DNA of 22,498 nt, from NCBI GenBank assembly GCA_934725735.1, contig CAKVCP010000025.1:1-22498 (forward strand). The letters run 5' to 3'. The stretch's first letter is position 1, and every line of letters starts with the position of its first letter. The stretch comes from an uncultured Thermoguttaceae bacterium (lineage in GTDB: Bacteria; Planctomycetota; Planctomycetia; Pirellulales; Thermoguttaceae). The translations under genes and the position numbers were made by a program. Shown piece after piece: positions 20,821-22,498 of this stretch. The notes below the pieces were generated by a model, which ran no database searches, had not been told where the DNA came from, and worked only from the letters and a program-made list of their open reading frames with translations.

Positions 20821-22311
20821 TCATTTTGAGGGCTGAGCGACGGGGGTTGCGTTGATTGAATCGAGTAATTTTTGCGCTTCAGTTCGCTTGGCGAAAGGAG
20901 GCTCGGTGGAGAGCGCCGCTTCAAGTAATTGCTTGGCGACGTCTTGTTGGCCGCGTTCGTTGAGAATAACGGCAAAGTAATAGGCGGACGCGGCGTTGAT
21001 TTGACCGTCGGCGATCGACTGTTGTAGTATTTTGACGGCGTCGTCGACTTGGCCCGATTTATAAAGCGTCCAGCCTAAAGTGGCGAGGTAGTCGCGATTA
21101 TTCGATTGTTTTTGGAGGTTGCTCGCCGCGTATTGAAGGGCTCGTTTATTCTTCTCCGGATCCCCTTGTTCGCATAACGCCAGCGCGAGACCTCCCGTCG
21201 CTTCCGTGTCGAGCGGATTCTGACGAACCGCTTCCTGAAACGCCGCTTCCGCAGACTTAAAATCAGATCGGAAAAGAGCCACCTTGCCGTAGGTCTTGAG
21301 AACGTCCGGTGATTTTTCTTCCTGATAGAGCCGCTGAACAAGGGACCATGCGGCGTCAAGATTATTCTCCGACAGCGCGTCGGAGATAGAGAGAAGGAGC
21401 ACGGGCGTCGACTTGGGATGCGCTTTGAGGGCGGCGTTTAAGCTTGCTTTGGCGGATTCTTTGTCGCCGCGCGCCGCGTAGAGTTGCGCCATCGCCGCGT
21501 CGGTCGGCAATCCTTCGCCGTTTGAGAGTTTCTCCGCGCGTTGTAGCGCTTGCCGGGCCTTCTCGTCCTGATTTTGGAGGAAGAGCGCTCGCGCGTAGAG
21601 TCGATCGAGTTCCGCCGTCTCTCCGTCGAGTTTAACGAGTCCTAGAATTGCGTTTTGGGCGTCAGTCCATCGTTGACGCGCGTTTGCGTAAGAGAGTTTG
21701 AGGGTGTACGACGTGCGCGTGAGTTTCTTTTGACGCGTCGGATTGGCGGTATATTTCTCGAGTTTTTCATCCCCTTTGAGGGTCAGAAGTTCCGCCGCCG
21801 TTAGAGAGCCGTCTTTAAGGGCGATTTCCGCAAGGGAGAAGTACGCTTCGGGGTCTTCTGGGGACTCGACCGTCGCTTGTTCGAGGGAAAGTCGAACCGC
21901 TTGGGGGTTCTGAAGTTCGGAAAACCAGAGCGCGACGATGATGCGCGGGGGACGCGACGCGGGGTTGCCAGCGGCAAGATCGCGCAGTACGTCTAAAGAA
22001 CCGCTAAAATCCTGCTTGTTGAATAATTCGAGCGCCTTTCGGTACTTTTCTTGATCTTCGGCAGAGAGGGAGACTTCGGCTTGAGCGGGAGCCGCGTCGG
22101 GCGCGATTGGCGTCGACGCGGCCTTGGGGGACAACTGAGGCGCAGATGTTTTTGGGGGAGCCGCTTTTTGGTTGACGGGCGCAGTTTGGCGAGGCTTCTG
22201 CGTTTGGGAAAACGCGAAAGGGGACGCGAAAAGAGCATAGACTCCAAGGATTGCCAGAGAGAGTCGCAGAATTGCAGAATGCGACGGGGAAAAGGGGATA
22301 TATCGTGACAT
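20821..22311 (-). CDS. Exported tetratricopeptide repeat protein
   Basis: The product has 496 residues. A signal peptide (about 1-35, LRLSLAILGVYALFASPFAFS) is followed by a Pro/Ala/Gln/Lys-rich linker to about residue 78. The rest is helical repeats of the TPR type, for example SADEDQEKYRKALELFNKQ-like first repeat, DPEAYFSLAEIALKDGSL, ALFRSDFKSAEAAFQEAVRQ, DYLATLGWTLYKSGQ and AASAYYFAVILNERG. TPR arrays mediate protein-protein contacts, so this is probably a periplasmic or envelope scaffold; the partner is unknown. GAGGA lies 8 bases before the ATG. It seems to be transcribed alone, with a clear terminator. About 185 bases upstream reach the window end, with no strong promoter match seen. 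Confidence 0.9.
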   Translation of the reverse strand: MSRYIPFSPSHSAILRLSLAILGVYALFASPFAFSQTQKPRQTAPVNQKAAPPKTSAPQLSPKAASTPIAPDAAPAQAEVSLSAEDQEKYRKALELFNKQDFSGSLDVLRDLAAGNPASRPPRIIVALWFSELQNPQAVRLSLEQATVESPEDPEAYFSLAEIALKDGSLTAAELLTLKGDEKLEKYTANPTRQKKLTRTSYTLKLSYANARQRWTDAQNAILGLVKLDGETAELDRLYARALFLQNQDEKARQALQRAEKLSNGEGLPTDAAMAQLYAARGDKESAKASLNAALKAHPKSTPVLLLSISDALSENNLDAAWSLVQRLYQEEKSPDVLKTYGKVALFRSDFKSAEAAFQEAVRQNPLDTEATGGLALALCEQGDPEKNKRALQYAASNLQKQSNNRDYLATLGWTLYKSGQVDDAVKILQQSIADGQINAASAYYFAVILNERGQQDVAKQLLEAALSTEPPFAKRTEAQKLLDSINATPVAQPSK

Positions 22312-22498
22312 GTTGTTTTCCTCATTAGTTTATAGACGGTTTGGGGAGAGTTTAATCAATCGAAAGGGTTGAGTCTATAGAGATAAAGGAGGGGGCAAGA
22401 GGATAGACGCGAGATGGAATCGAAAACGAAAATTTTTAGAAAAGATCTCTTGCGGTTCTGAGAAAGTCGATATACTTATACCTGTTGCTTGCAACGAA

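Noticed and set aside
22450..22482. TTGCGG and TATACT/TATACC as a plus-strand promoter at the right edge
   Set aside because: The spacers are 15 or 21 bases, outside the usual range, and no downstream gene can be seen before the window ends.
1..22498. tRNA, rRNA, CRISPR, toxin-antitoxin or phage defence system
   Set aside because: No T-loop-like tRNA pattern, no spaced repeat array, no transposase or integrase, and no gene pair typical of defence systems was found on either strand by reading.

Overview
The window looks like chromosomal core genome from a member of the Planctomycetota, possibly Pirellulales-like. This is inferred from gene content and cannot be proved without a database search. 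The pointers are: a Tat-exported Gfo/Idh/MocA sugar oxidoreductase, a Tat-exported calcineurin-like phosphoesterase, a gamma-proteobacterial-type GlnRS, a stand-alone EpmA (truncated LysRS paralogue), many secreted proteins of unknown function, and infC and purE standing without their usual partners. Base composition is moderately GC-rich, with words such as CGTCG, GACG and TCGCG very common. No rRNA, tRNA, CRISPR array, transposase, integrase or phage gene was seen.

Layout. 1-1860: glnS (+), closed by a two-way terminator. 1875-4688: a large secreted protein (-) with two tandem beta-type modules and a TIM-barrel-like region. 4688-4901: divergent promoters for that gene and purE, with a terminator-like hairpin in the purE leader. 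4901-6768: purE, then a long coiled-coil protein preceded by a striking inverted repeat. 6780-6890: a perfect 43-bp tandem duplication covering the end of ispD. 6868-9000: Gfo/Idh/MocA oxidoreductase followed by ispD (-). 9172-10482: near-consensus promoter, a 60-residue membrane protein and hemE (+). 10654-11804: a small putative secreted protein and a YugP-like membrane protein without its zinc-protease motif. 11849-16999: a tightly spaced four-gene (-) run, phosphoesterase-epmA-dprA-trkH. 17256-18455: a lipoprotein with an acidic tail (+). 18687-19241: infC (+) with its own promoter and terminator. 19412-20281: an unrecognised secreted protein (+). 20346-20703: no convincing gene. 20821-22311: a secreted TPR protein (-).

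The genes are mostly independent housekeeping units: translation (glnS, epmA, infC), purine, isoprenoid and heme synthesis (purE, ispD, hemE), K+ uptake (trkH) and DNA processing (dprA), mixed with exported proteins of the planctomycete cell envelope. I found no multi-gene defence or mobile system. The points most worth following up are the YugP-like pseudo-protease, the two-module TIM-barrel protein without an obvious second catalytic Glu, the inverted repeat with a GGGGTCAG foot before the coiled-coil gene, the possible purE attenuator, and the fresh 43-bp duplication.
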